NCBI GenBank assembly: GCA_025153775.1
Contig: JAOALC010000004.1
Span: 540,308 to 604,307 of the forward strand
DNA from: SAR92 clade bacterium H231
Lineage (GTDB): Bacteria > Pseudomonadota > Gammaproteobacteria > Pseudomonadales > Porticoccaceae
DNA length: 64,000 nt
Reading direction: 5' to 3'
A program made the translations under genes and the position numbers. Below are positions 26,884-35,370 of this stretch, piece by piece (the stretch's first letter is position 1; each line of letters begins with the position of its first letter). The notes under the pieces were generated by a model, which saw only the letters and a list, made by a program, of their open reading frames with translations, made no database searches and was not told where the DNA came from.

Positions 26884-27798
26884 TTAATTCACGCCATGGG
26901 GATGCTGTATCGGATCGCCGGGAGCCTGCTTTAATAACACCTTGAGCTGAGATACCAGACCACCGGCCAAAATTAAGCCACAGCCAATTAGCTCTGGCTG
27001 GGTAAGGTATTCATCCAGCAGCCACCAGCCACAGAAAGCTGCAAACACAGATTCAAAACTCAGAATAATGGCTGCATGGGATGCAGGTGCAGTGCGCTGC
27101 CCCACCACCTGCAGACAGAAAGCGACGCCGGAAGACAGCACGCCTACATAGAGCAGTGCCACCCCCGCGTCCATAATGCCCTGCCAGTCCCAGACCTCAA
27201 AAAACGGGATCAGCACAGCGGAGATAACCGTGGCCAAGCTAAATTGCACAAAGATCAGCCTAAAGGGTGAGGTTTGATTGGCGAGCTTGCCGGTAAAAAT
27301 CATATGCAGTGCGAACAGTACAGAGCTGAGCAAAATCAGTATGTCACCGGTAAACATCTCGTCGCTCTCTACCTGGCCTAGAAAGTACATGCCGGTCAGT
27401 GCCATCAGCACGCCCAGCCAGGTGGGCCACTCGGTTCTATTGCGGAAAAATAACCCCAGCAATGGGACAAAGATAATATAAACACCGGTCAGGAATCCGG
27501 CACGGCCGGCAGTGGTATAGACCAGACCCCACTGCTGCAACAGCATGCCAGCGGTGAGCACCAGCCCCAGCATTAGCGCTTTTTTATTGGTCTGGTTAAG
27601 GACAAAAATTTCTTTGGGTTTTTCCATAAGATACCAGAGCGGCAATATGGCCATGGCTCCGATTAAAAAGCGCCCAAAGGTAAAAGTAATAGGCCCTATA
27701 TGGTCCATACCTGAACGCTGGTAGACAAAGGCCAGACCCCAGATAAATGCGGTGAGCAACAGAATTAAATCGGCGCGCAGGTCGGTTTTAAAACTCAT
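26884..27798 (-). CDS. EamA/DMT-superfamily transporter
   Basis: A 304-residue inner-membrane protein with ten hydrophobic segments forming two EamA repeats (LILLLTAFIWGLAFVYQRSG and GDILILLSSVLFALHMIFTG). Members export amino acids or metabolites; some are importers. The substrate cannot be told. The tail GDPIQHPHGVN is polar. It is a stand-alone gene upstream of msrB on the same strand, separated by the heptamer repeat. Confidence 0.88.
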   Translation of the reverse strand: MSFKTDLRADLILLLTAFIWGLAFVYQRSGMDHIGPITFTFGRFLIGAMAILPLWYLMEKPKEIFVLNQTNKKALMLGLVLTAGMLLQQWGLVYTTAGRAGFLTGVYIIFVPLLGLFFRNRTEWPTWLGVLMALTGMYFLGQVESDEMFTGDILILLSSVLFALHMIFTGKLANQTSPFRLIFVQFSLATVISAVLIPFFEVWDWQGIMDAGVALLYVGVLSSGVAFCLQVVGQRTAPASHAAIILSFESVFAAFCGWWLLDEYLTQPELIGCGLILAGGLVSQLKVLLKQAPGDPIQHPHGVN

Positions 27799-27864
27799 AT
27801 TTGGAACCCATGGTATGGTCTTTTTTATCAGCAGCTCTGGTGGCCACTGTGGTGTTTTTAGGGT

Positions 27865-29610
27865 CTAACCAGCTTGCAGGTGCTGCACCATAAGCTGGAG
27901 ATTTTCCACACCCCGAAACTCGTTGATATCCAACCGGTAAACACAGTGCACTATCTCTGCCTGGTGGTTGGGCCAGCGCGCAGTATCAATATTAAACCAG
28001 ATGGCGTCTATAGCTATTTCGGGTTGGTTGGAGGGCGACAGCACCAGCTTGAGATGCTTTTCACCCACAATGCGCTGCTGCACTATGCGAAAGTCCCCCT
28101 GAAAGCAGGGCTCCGGGAAGAGCTGGCCCCAGGGTCCGGCATCGCGCAATAGCTCTGCAGTGTGCATGGAAATCTGCTGGGGTTCCAGGCTGCCATCGGT
28201 GACCAGTTTGGCCTGCAGATCGTCTGTGCTGACAGACCTGGCTACCTGCGCCTGAAAGGCGTTTTCAAACTCGGCCAGTTTATCTTCACTAAGGCTGAGC
28301 CCTGCCGCCATGGCATGGCCGCCAAACTTGGTGATTAGCCCGGGATTCTGAGTGGCCACTGCATCCAATGCATCGCGGATATGCAGGCCTGGGATGGAGC
28401 GCGATGATCCCTTAAGTTCGCCGTTATCGCCCCGCGCAAAGGCTACCACTGGGCGGTGATATTTTTCTTTAATGCGCGAGGCCAATAAGCCAACCACGCC
28501 CTGGTGCCAGTCTGGTTGAAATAGGCAGAGTGCTGCGGGCATAGCACTATGGTCCAGACCCAGCTGCTCAACTATGGCCAGCGCCTGTTGCTGCATGCCG
28601 GTCTCTATAGATTTGCGGTCCTGATTTAATTCGTCTAACTCCTGAGCTGTATGCAGCGCTTGCTGATGGTCATCGCAGAGCAGGCACTGTATACCCAGAC
28701 TAATATCATCCAGTCTACCTGCAGCATTTAATCTTGGGCCCAGGGCAAAGCCCAGATCCGTTGCCACCAGGCGGGCCGGGTTTTTGCCGGCGATACGCAA
28801 TAGCGCTTGAATACCAGGTCGGCTGTGCCCAGCACGAATGCGCAACAGCCCCTGGTGCACTAGGGCGCGATTGACCTGATCCAGAGGCACCACATCAGCT
28901 ACGGTACCCAGGGCCACCAGATCCAGCCATTGACTAAGATTGGGCTCGGGGATCTGCTGTTGCTCAAACCATTGTTGCTTGCGCAGCTCGGCGCGCAGTG
29001 CAATCAATAGATAAAATGCCACTCCCACACCGGCCAGGTTTTTACTGGGGAATTCACAGCCCTGCTGATTGGGATTAACAATGGCCGCAGCAGCTGGCAG
29101 CACGGCGCCCGGCAAATGGTGATCGGTAACAATGACGTCTATACCTAGGTGATTGGCGCGGGCCACACCATCGACACTGGAGATACCGTTGTCCACGGTA
29201 ACAATTAGATTGGGAGATTTCTCGGCAGCCAGATCAACAATTTCCGGGGTGAGCCCATAGCCATAATCAAAGCGATTGGGCACCAAAAAATCTACAGACT
29301 TAAAACCCATGGCCCGCAGAGCCAACAGCATCAGTGCAGAGCTGGTGGCACCATCTGCATCAAAGTCACCAACAATTAATACTGACTGCTGTACCTGAGC
29401 CGCAGCGGCCAGCCTCTGGGTTGCAGCTTGCAAGCCGGTCATGGACTGAGGTTCGGGTAGGCAACTGAGTTGCCGTTCTAGAGAGGTTTGATTTTCGACT
29501 CCGCGAGACTGATAGATACGCTGCAGCAGAGGGTCTAGCTGGGCGGAGAACTCGCAGCCGCTAAGATCGAAAGGTCGTGTGACAATTTGCATTAACAAGC
29601 CGCCACTCAA
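27865..29610 (-). CDS. recJ: Single-stranded-DNA 5'-3' exonuclease RecJ
   Basis: A 581-residue DHH-superfamily nuclease acting in RecF-pathway and mismatch repair. The DHH core is clear: LIVGDFDADGATSSALMLLA, TVDNGISSVDG and VIVTDHHLPG. A DHHA1 domain follows (FGGHAMAAGLSLSED), and a C-terminal OB-like region (FRIVQQRIVGEKHLKLVLSP). Length is normal. It lies 24 bp after the DUF3094 gene, at the end of the biotin transcription unit. Confidence 0.96.
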   Translation of the reverse strand: MSGGLLMQIVTRPFDLSGCEFSAQLDPLLQRIYQSRGVENQTSLERQLSCLPEPQSMTGLQAATQRLAAAAQVQQSVLIVGDFDADGATSSALMLLALRAMGFKSVDFLVPNRFDYGYGLTPEIVDLAAEKSPNLIVTVDNGISSVDGVARANHLGIDVIVTDHHLPGAVLPAAAAIVNPNQQGCEFPSKNLAGVGVAFYLLIALRAELRKQQWFEQQQIPEPNLSQWLDLVALGTVADVVPLDQVNRALVHQGLLRIRAGHSRPGIQALLRIAGKNPARLVATDLGFALGPRLNAAGRLDDISLGIQCLLCDDHQQALHTAQELDELNQDRKSIETGMQQQALAIVEQLGLDHSAMPAALCLFQPDWHQGVVGLLASRIKEKYHRPVVAFARGDNGELKGSSRSIPGLHIRDALDAVATQNPGLITKFGGHAMAAGLSLSEDKLAEFENAFQAQVARSVSTDDLQAKLVTDGSLEPQQISMHTAELLRDAGPWGQLFPEPCFQGDFRIVQQRIVGEKHLKLVLSPSNQPEIAIDAIWFNIDTARWPNHQAEIVHCVYRLDINEFRGVENLQLMVQHLQAG

Positions 29611-29634
29611 GGGGTGGATTTAAAGAATGCCGGG

Positions 29635-29820
29635 TTACAGGTAGCCGGCTTGTTTGCCAATTTGGTAACTAATCCAGCCTAGGGCGGCCACTATGGACCA
29701 AATACCACCTAGAAGAATCAGCCCGCGAAACGGCTTGCGCTCGGTTTTGTTAAATCCACTATTGAGATAGGACTCAACCCGGGCCATATCTTCGGCCGAT
29801 AATTTTTGTTCTTCACTCAT
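29635..29820 (-). CDS. DUF3094 small membrane protein
   Basis: A 61-residue protein: a charged N-terminal half (EEQKLSAEDMARVESYLNSG) followed by one membrane span (LILLGGIWSIVAALGWISYQ) and a short tail. It matches the DUF3094 family, confined to Pseudomonas-like gammaproteobacteria; function unknown. It sits between bioD (2 bp away) and recJ on the same strand. Confidence 0.85.
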   Translation of the reverse strand: MSEEQKLSAEDMARVESYLNSGFNKTERKPFRGLILLGGIWSIVAALGWISYQIGKQAGYL

Positions 29821-29822
29821 AA

Positions 29823-30512
29823 CTAAGCCTCAAACTCAGTGGGTAAACTTACATAATCGCCGACCTGCTCTGGGCTTGGGTCGGCCAGTCTGGGAACAAT
29901 TCCCAAACAGGGCTCATTAAACAATCGCTTTAGTGTAGCAATATTTTCATCTAAGCGCGGCATCTGTGGATCTATAATATTGCCCACCCAGCCGGCAATG
30001 GGCAGCCCGTCCCTACGCACTGCCTCTGCAGTTAGCAGCGCATGGTTGAGACACCCCAGTCTTAGTCCTACGACTATAACCACTGAGCAGTTCAATTCTC
30101 GGGCCACATCGGCCAGAGTTTCGCGATTATTTAATGGCACTCGCCAACCCCCAGCTCCCTCCACCAGCAGCAGATCGACGGGCAGCATAGCCAGGCCTCG
30201 ACAATAGCCCACCAGACGGGATGCGCTCAGTGTTTTACCCTGCTCCTCGGCGGCTATATGGGGCGCTATGGCAGCCTCTAGGGCCACGGGATTTACCTGC
30301 TGATAAGGCAGTGGATGGCTGCTGGCTGCCTGCAGCTGCAGAGCATCGTCGTTTTGCAGACCTGCGCCTGTATCCTCACAGCCGGCCGCTATAGGCTTGA
30401 TGGCAGCGCTGCGCAATCCAGCTTTGGCTGATGCCGCCAGCAAGCCTGTGGCCACCAGGGTTTTGCCCACATCTGTATCTGTGCCTGTGATAAACAACCA
30501 TTTATTGGCCAT
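29823..30512 (-). CDS. bioD: Dethiobiotin synthetase
   Basis: Converts 7,8-diaminopelargonate, CO2 and ATP to dethiobiotin. The 229-residue product has the P-loop FITGTDTDVGKTLVATGLLA, the substrate Lys region AAIKPIAAGCE and the block LLVEGAGGWRVPLN. It is the last biotin gene of the operon, 14 bp after the BioH-BioC fusion. The bioA aminotransferase that supplies its substrate is not in this window. Confidence 0.95.
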   Translation of the reverse strand: MANKWLFITGTDTDVGKTLVATGLLAASAKAGLRSAAIKPIAAGCEDTGAGLQNDDALQLQAASSHPLPYQQVNPVALEAAIAPHIAAEEQGKTLSASRLVGYCRGLAMLPVDLLLVEGAGGWRVPLNNRETLADVARELNCSVVIVVGLRLGCLNHALLTAEAVRRDGLPIAGWVGNIIDPQMPRLDENIATLKRLFNEPCLGIVPRLADPSPEQVGDYVSLPTEFEA

Positions 30513-30526
30513 AACTGGTTCTCTGA

Positions 30527-32098
30527 TTATTTGCTAACTACACCGGAAATAATTTCCCAGGTGGCCGGTAACTCGCCATTGGGGAGTCGAAAATTTTCGT
30601 AGGCATTGTACAGTGCTTTGAGCCGCTGCTTGCCGGTTATTGCCCGCGACTTACCCGCATTATTATTGTGCGCACCTACATTTTTTAGCTCTAGCAATAA
30701 CTCTCTTACCGAGCCGTGGTTTTCTACTCTGGGCTCTGAGGTTAGCTCGATAGCACTAAAGCCCGCAGTAGCTAGAGCCCGCTGCCATTGGTGCAGGCTG
30801 GCAAAGCGATTGATATGCACCAGATCGTCCACCTGGGCCCAGGCCTGACGCAGCTCCGACAATGTGGCTGGCCCGGGCACGGCCATTACCAGCTGACCTT
30901 TGGGCTGTAACACTCGGTACAGTTCTGCCGCTAATGTATCCAGGCAGGGACACCATTGCAGAGCAAAATTTGAAAATATCAGTGCCTGGGATTGACTGGC
31001 CAGGCTGAGATTTTCTGCATCTCCACACAACCATTGCAGGTTGGTGTGGCTATATGTGGCTCTGGCATAGGCGAGCATACCAGGGGAAATATCAACGCCC
31101 AGCACTGCAGCCTCGGGGTACTGCCGCTGTAGCTGAATGCTGTGATAACCAGTGCCACAGCCCAGATCAACTATGCTATCCGGAGCTGGCTGAGTCTGGC
31201 TTGACCTGTGCGACAGCAGTTGCTCGCCAATTCTGTGCTGTAATTTGGCACTCTCATCATAGCTGCTGGCCGCGCGACCAAAACTCTCTGCCACCGCGGG
31301 TTTGTCCAGCTGATAGCGCTGGCGGTCCAAAAAACCATAAATCTGATCTACAACCTGCTGGGGGGCACTGAGATGGGGCAGATGTGCCGCGCCCTCTATG
31401 ACCACTGAATTGGTGCTCTGGCGGGCCGCCTCTGGGGGCACCAGAGCATCCTGCCCACCAAAGAGTGACAGACTGGGCAGCGGCGGACACTGTTGATGAT
31501 TGTTTAGCTGCCCCAGCAAGCCCAGCAGCGCTTCGGCGGCCTGGGGATCCATATTGACCTGCATGGCTCGCAACTGGCGAATTAATTGACGCTGTTGCCG
31601 ATCGCCCTGAGCCTGCAAGCTGGCGAAACGTTTTAGGCAGCTATTGGGATCATTTTGCCAACTGTGCAAAAACCCATCGAAATCAGCCTGGGGCATGGCG
31701 CTTTGATAGCCGGCATCTGCGACAAACTGGCGATTGCTACTTAACAATATAAGCCCGCTGACTCGCTGGGGATAGGTAGCGGCATAGCGGTGACAGAGCA
31801 TGCCCCCCAGGGATAAGCCCAGCAGCAGACTCTGATCGGGCAGCGCACGATGCATCCATTGCAGCATGCTGTCTGCTGAATAATGCTGCAGCGCTTCAGA
31901 GGCACCAAAACCTGGCAGATCCAGGGTAATTACATCGGCCCATTCGCTGAGCTGCTGGGGCAGATCGCCCCAAATCTGGCTATCGGCACCCCAGCCATGG
32001 ATTAGCACCAGGGGCTGTGGCTGGAGCCTATGGCCACTGCAGGGGTAAAAGGTTTTGCCCAGGCGCGGCTGAGCAACAATATCCACCGCTATATTCAC
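30527..32098 (-). CDS. bioHC: BioH-BioC fusion: pimeloyl-ACP methyl ester esterase and malonyl-ACP O-methyltransferase
   Basis: A 523-residue bifunctional protein. Residues 1-250 are a BioH-type alpha/beta hydrolase with nucleophile GLSLGG, acid FGGQDALVPPEA and base GAAHLPHLSA. Residues 260-523 are a BioC SAM-dependent methyltransferase with motif I IVDLGCGTGYHSIQL. BioC masks malonyl-ACP as a methyl ester and BioH removes the methyl group from pimeloyl-ACP, the first and last steps of pimelate synthesis. It starts with GTG overlapping the bioF stop (GTGA). Confidence 0.94.
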   Translation of the reverse strand: MNIAVDIVAQPRLGKTFYPCSGHRLQPQPLVLIHGWGADSQIWGDLPQQLSEWADVITLDLPGFGASEALQHYSADSMLQWMHRALPDQSLLLGLSLGGMLCHRYAATYPQRVSGLILLSSNRQFVADAGYQSAMPQADFDGFLHSWQNDPNSCLKRFASLQAQGDRQQRQLIRQLRAMQVNMDPQAAEALLGLLGQLNNHQQCPPLPSLSLFGGQDALVPPEAARQSTNSVVIEGAAHLPHLSAPQQVVDQIYGFLDRQRYQLDKPAVAESFGRAASSYDESAKLQHRIGEQLLSHRSSQTQPAPDSIVDLGCGTGYHSIQLQRQYPEAAVLGVDISPGMLAYARATYSHTNLQWLCGDAENLSLASQSQALIFSNFALQWCPCLDTLAAELYRVLQPKGQLVMAVPGPATLSELRQAWAQVDDLVHINRFASLHQWQRALATAGFSAIELTSEPRVENHGSVRELLLELKNVGAHNNNAGKSRAITGKQRLKALYNAYENFRLPNGELPATWEIISGVVSK

Positions 32099-33255
32099 AG
32101 GCAGACCTGCAGGGCATCCAATAGCTGATCAATCTGCTGGTTGCTATGGCTGGCGGACAGAGTAATGCGCAATCTGCCACTGCCCGCTGGCACAGTGGGC
32201 GGCCTAATAGCGCCGACCATAAAGCCCCTGGAGCGCAGCTGCTGATTGACCTCCATCACCAGCTGATCATTGTTAATTAGCAGGGGCTGAATGGGGGTCT
32301 GGGAATCCATTAGCTGCAGCCCCAGCTGCTGGGCACCATCGCGAAATCTTTGTATCAGTTGCTGCAAGTGCTCGCGGCGCCGGTGCTCGCGGCGCACCAG
32401 TTGCAAACTGGCACTGCTGGCAGCGGCTATAGCTGGAGGCAATGCGGTGGTGTAGATATAGGTGCGGGCAAACTGAATCAGAGTTTCTATCAAAGCTTCG
32501 CTGCCTGCCACAAAGGCGCCAAAGGTACCAAAGCTTTTACCCAATGTACCCATCAGAATAGGTACCTGTTCCACTGTTAAGCCCTGTTGCTCAACTATGC
32601 CCGCACCGGTTGCGCCCAGCACCCCCATGCCATGGGCATCATCTACCATAAGCCAGCCACTGTGCTGCGCTGCGACTGTGCTCATTTCCGGCAGCGGTGC
32701 CAGATCGCCATCCATGCTAAATACGCCATCGGTGACAATTAGCTTGCGGCTGGCGGTGCTCTGCTCAAGCAGATAGTCCAGCTGCTGCATATTGTTATGT
32801 TTGTAGCGTTTGTAATCGGCTCGGGAGAGATGACCGCCATCTAGTAAGGAGGCGTGGTTAAGCTGGTCTTCAAGCACTAGATCATGGCGGTTTACCAGAG
32901 CATTGATCACTCCCAGATTGGCCATATAGCCGGTGCTAAATAGCAGTGCCCGCGGGCGGCCAGTAAATGCAGCTAGCTGCTCTTCTAAATGCTGATGGGC
33001 AGTGGAGTGACCACTAATCAGGTGAGAGGCACCGCTGCCAGTGCCGTACTGATCAACACCGGCTTTTAAAGCGGCAGCTATATCTGGGTGCCCTGCAAGC
33101 CCCAAGTAGTCATTGCTGCAGAAGTTAACCAGAGACTTGCCGTCGACCTGTAGAACAGCATCACAGCCAGACGCCACATGGGTTCTGTGGCGATAGAGAA
33201 ACTGCTGATGGCGCTGATCGAGCTTGGCCTGAAGAATGGCATCCATACTGGTCAT
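32095..33255 (-). CDS. bioF: 8-amino-7-oxononanoate synthase
   Basis: PLP enzyme joining pimeloyl-ACP/CoA and alanine. Start placed at ATG 33255 (MTSMDAILQAKLDQ), 7 bp after the bioB stop; a longer frame to 33324 overlaps bioB. About 386 residues, the family length. Motifs: FCSNDYLGLAGHPD, GTGSGASHLISGHS, VDDAHGMGVLGATG and the PLP Lys in MGTLGKSFGTFGA. Second gene of the biotin operon; its stop overlaps the next start. Confidence 0.95.
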   Translation of the reverse strand: MTSMDAILQAKLDQRHQQFLYRHRTHVASGCDAVLQVDGKSLVNFCSNDYLGLAGHPDIAAALKAGVDQYGTGSGASHLISGHSTAHQHLEEQLAAFTGRPRALLFSTGYMANLGVINALVNRHDLVLEDQLNHASLLDGGHLSRADYKRYKHNNMQQLDYLLEQSTASRKLIVTDGVFSMDGDLAPLPEMSTVAAQHSGWLMVDDAHGMGVLGATGAGIVEQQGLTVEQVPILMGTLGKSFGTFGAFVAGSEALIETLIQFARTYIYTTALPPAIAAASSASLQLVRREHRRREHLQQLIQRFRDGAQQLGLQLMDSQTPIQPLLINNDQLVMEVNQQLRSRGFMVGAIRPPTVPAGSGRLRITLSASHSNQQIDQLLDALQVCL

Positions 33256-33262
33256 TGGAGGC

Positions 33263-34318
33263 CTAGCTAGCTCTGTAAAACAGTGCGTCGTTTTTATGCT
33301 CATTGATAGCTCGGTGCAGATCATCTTCTTGCTGCTGGCTGTCTTTATCCGCCTGATACTCCTCAGGTTGAATACCCAGGCGCTCTAATAGCTGCATATC
33401 TGTATTGGCTTTGGGGTTGGGGGTAGTGAGCAACTTATCGCAGTAAAAAATTGAATTGGCACCGGCCATAAAGGCCATGGCCTGCATCTGCTCGTTCATT
33501 TCCTCGCGCCCTGCGGATAGACGCACATAGGATTTAGGCATCATTAACCGAGCCACGGCTATAGTGCGGATAAACTCAAAGGGATCTAGATCAGCTTCAT
33601 TTGCCATGGGGGTGCCAGCTACTTTAACTAGCATATTGATGGGCACTGATTCTGGATGCACAGGTAGATTAGCCAGTTCCATTAATAGGCCAGCGCGATC
33701 CTTTTGCTGTTCACCCATGCCCACAATACCGCCGGCACAGACTTTCATGCCTGAGTTACGCACATTGGCCAGGGTATTTAGGCGATCCTGATAGGTTCTA
33801 GTGGTAATCACCTCGCCGTAGAACTCTTCTGAGGTATCTAGATTGTGGTTGTAGTAATCAAGCCCCGCATCGGCAAGTTTCGCCGATTGATCTTCGCTTA
33901 ACATGCCCAGTGTCATGCAGGTTTCCATGCCCAGAGATTTCACCTCGCGGATCATCTCAGCCACAGCTGGAATATCCCGATCATGGGGCGAACGCCAAGC
34001 GGCACCCATACAAAAACGACTCGAGCCACTGGCCTTAGCAATTTTAGCTGCTTCAATCACCTGCTCAATTTTCAGGAGTTTCTCTTTTTCTAGTCCGGTG
34101 TCATAGCGGGCACTCTGAGGACAGTATTTGCAGTCTTCAGGGCAGGCGCCAGTCTTGATGGACAGCAATGTACTGAGCTGCACCTGATTGGGGTTAAAGT
34201 GCTTGCGATGCACAACCTGCGCATCAAATAGCAGGTCATTAAAAGGCTGGTTAAACAGGCTGAGTACCTGATCACGGGTCCAATCGTGGCGAATTGCAGA
34301 TCCATCTTGGGATGACAT
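33263..34318 (-). CDS. bioB: Biotin synthase (radical SAM)
   Basis: Inserts sulfur into dethiobiotin. The 351-residue product has the radical-SAM cluster [15 protein letters not shown] and biotin-synthase blocks [29 protein letters not shown] and [13 protein letters not shown]. It is the first gene of a bioB-bioF-bioHC-bioD operon. A BirA-like operator lies 57-89 bp upstream of the start, so biotin repression is expected. Confidence 0.97.
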   Translation of the reverse strand: MSSQDGSAIRHDWTRDQVLSLFNQPFNDLLFDAQVVHRKHFNPNQVQLSTLLSIKTGACPEDCKYCPQSARYDTGLEKEKLLKIEQVIEAAKIAKASGSSRFCMGAAWRSPHDRDIPAVAEMIREVKSLGMETCMTLGMLSEDQSAKLADAGLDYYNHNLDTSEEFYGEVITTRTYQDRLNTLANVRNSGMKVCAGGIVGMGEQQKDRAGLLMELANLPVHPESVPINMLVKVAGTPMANEADLDPFEFIRTIAVARLMMPKSYVRLSAGREEMNEQMQAMAFMAGANSIFYCDKLLTTPNPKANTDMQLLERLGIQPEEYQADKDSQQQEDDLHRAINEHKNDALFYRAS

Positions 34319-34374
34319 GGCCTAACTCCGGATTATCAAGGGCTAAGGCGCAAATGATAGGGGGCGGAGTGGCG

Positions 34375-34407
34375 TTGTCAACCTTATTTATAATATAAGG
34401 TTAACGG
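34375..34407. promoter_or_regulatory. BirA operator-like site upstream of bioB
   Basis: TTGTCAACC (34375-34383), 15 bp, then GGTTAACGG (34399-34407). This matches the BirA consensus TTGTAAACC-N15/16-GGTTTACAA with a few changes. The AT-rich spacer holds -10-like hexamers (TATTAT, TATAAA on the minus strand), as in bio operators where repressor and RNA polymerase compete. Confidence 0.75.
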
Positions 34408-34428
34408 TGTGCTGCGCGCAGGTAGCCA

Positions 34429-34503
34429 GAGATATTTCGCTTCGCTCAATATGACAGGAGAAAGAGGCCTCATCCTCGTCATCCTGAGCCTAAACAGAGT
34501 CTC
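34429..34503. repeat. Inverted pair of GTCATTCTGAG-type repeats
   Basis: 34429-34455 on the minus strand begins GTCATATTGAGCGAAGCGAA, and 34478-34503 on the plus strand begins GTCATCCTGAGCCTAAACAG. Both end in a GAG-A-TCTC-like tail. They form a degenerate inverted pair between the bioB regulatory region and the toxin-antitoxin pair, and are related to the copy at 6543-6569. Confidence 0.5.
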
Positions 34504-34584
34504 GTGAAATATGCTCAAATTGCACATATAAAACTATTTACCTATAATAATTATAGGTAATAAAAATCAGCAAAGGATTTGCAT

Positions 34585-34914
34585 ATGGCGAAGAAAAATA
34601 TTTCGCTCCTTCCTTGGATTAAAAAGCAGGATGTTCTTCCAGAGATAAGGCGCATAGCTAGTGAAGAGACCGGAAGCCTGTTGATTCTCAATCACGCTAG
34701 AGATCGGCAAGAACATCGCAATATAACCGACCGGCAGATTCTCAATGTTCTCAAGAATGGAGAGTTGATGGGTAATATTGACTGGGATACCCAAGAAGAA
34801 AGGGGTTGGAAATGCAAACTCTCACGAATTACCGCTGGTGACCATGTTTCGGTGATCGCAAAACTTGTACAGCGAAACGGCAATAAATGCCTTGTTATTA
34901 CAGTATGGAGCTAA
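34585..34914 (+). CDS. DUF4258-family putative toxin
   Basis: Start at ATG 34585 with AAAGGA 7 nt upstream. The 109-residue product has the DUF4258 pattern LILNHARDRQEHRNITDRQI then LNVLKNGELMGNIDWD and a C-terminal strand KCLVITVW, a small RelE/BECR-like fold found in toxins. It is followed 2 nt later by an HTH protein typical of its antitoxin partner. Toxin activity is inferred. The region is AT-richer than the neighbouring genes. Confidence 0.7.
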   Translation: MAKKNISLLPWIKKQDVLPEIRRIASEETGSLLILNHARDRQEHRNITDRQILNVLKNGELMGNIDWDTQEERGWKCKLSRITAGDHVSVIAKLVQRNGNKCLVITVWS

Positions 34915-34916
34915 CT

Positions 34917-35354
34917 ATGTACCAGTACACCACATGCGGACTGGATAATGTCTGGCTAAAAAATGGCTTTGAAATCCATAAATGCGGAGATGGCGAAGGT
35001 ATCTCTATCCATAATCTGGACGGACTACACAAAGCCATTTCACTAGAAATTATTCAAAGCCCTCAACCCTTAACTGGGCGGGAGTTCAGATTTCTAAGGA
35101 TAGAACTTGATCTATCACAAAAGGCCGTGGGCGATTTAATGGAAAAAACAGACCAATCAATAGCCAAATGGGAAAAAGGAAATCACCCAATTCCCCGCCT
35201 GGCTGATAAGGCGATCCGCGATCTTTACATGGAATCTATCGGAGAAGGGGTTATCGCAGGTCTTTTAAGCCAGATGGCACAACTGGATCGAGAAGTGCAT
35301 GAGCTCAGCCTGCAACTGGAAGAGATTGGCGGTGAGTGGAAGGCTTCAGCCTGA
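34917..35354 (+). CDS. HTH antitoxin, MqsA/YgiT-like without visible zinc ligands
   Basis: Start at ATG 34917 (MYQYTTCGLDNVWLKNGFEI), 2 nt after the toxin stop; the longer frame from 34887 overlaps the toxin. The 145-residue product has a short N-terminal region (DGEGISIHNLDGLHKAISLE) and an XRE-type HTH (LTGREFRFLRIELDLSQKAV, then DQSIAKWEKG). Such proteins bind the DUF4258 toxin and autorepress. Only one Cys pair region is visible, so no zinc finger is claimed. Confidence 0.75.
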   Translation: MYQYTTCGLDNVWLKNGFEIHKCGDGEGISIHNLDGLHKAISLEIIQSPQPLTGREFRFLRIELDLSQKAVGDLMEKTDQSIAKWEKGNHPIPRLADKAIRDLYMESIGEGVIAGLLSQMAQLDREVHELSLQLEEIGGEWKASA

Positions 35355-35370
35355 CTGAAGCCTTTATGGG

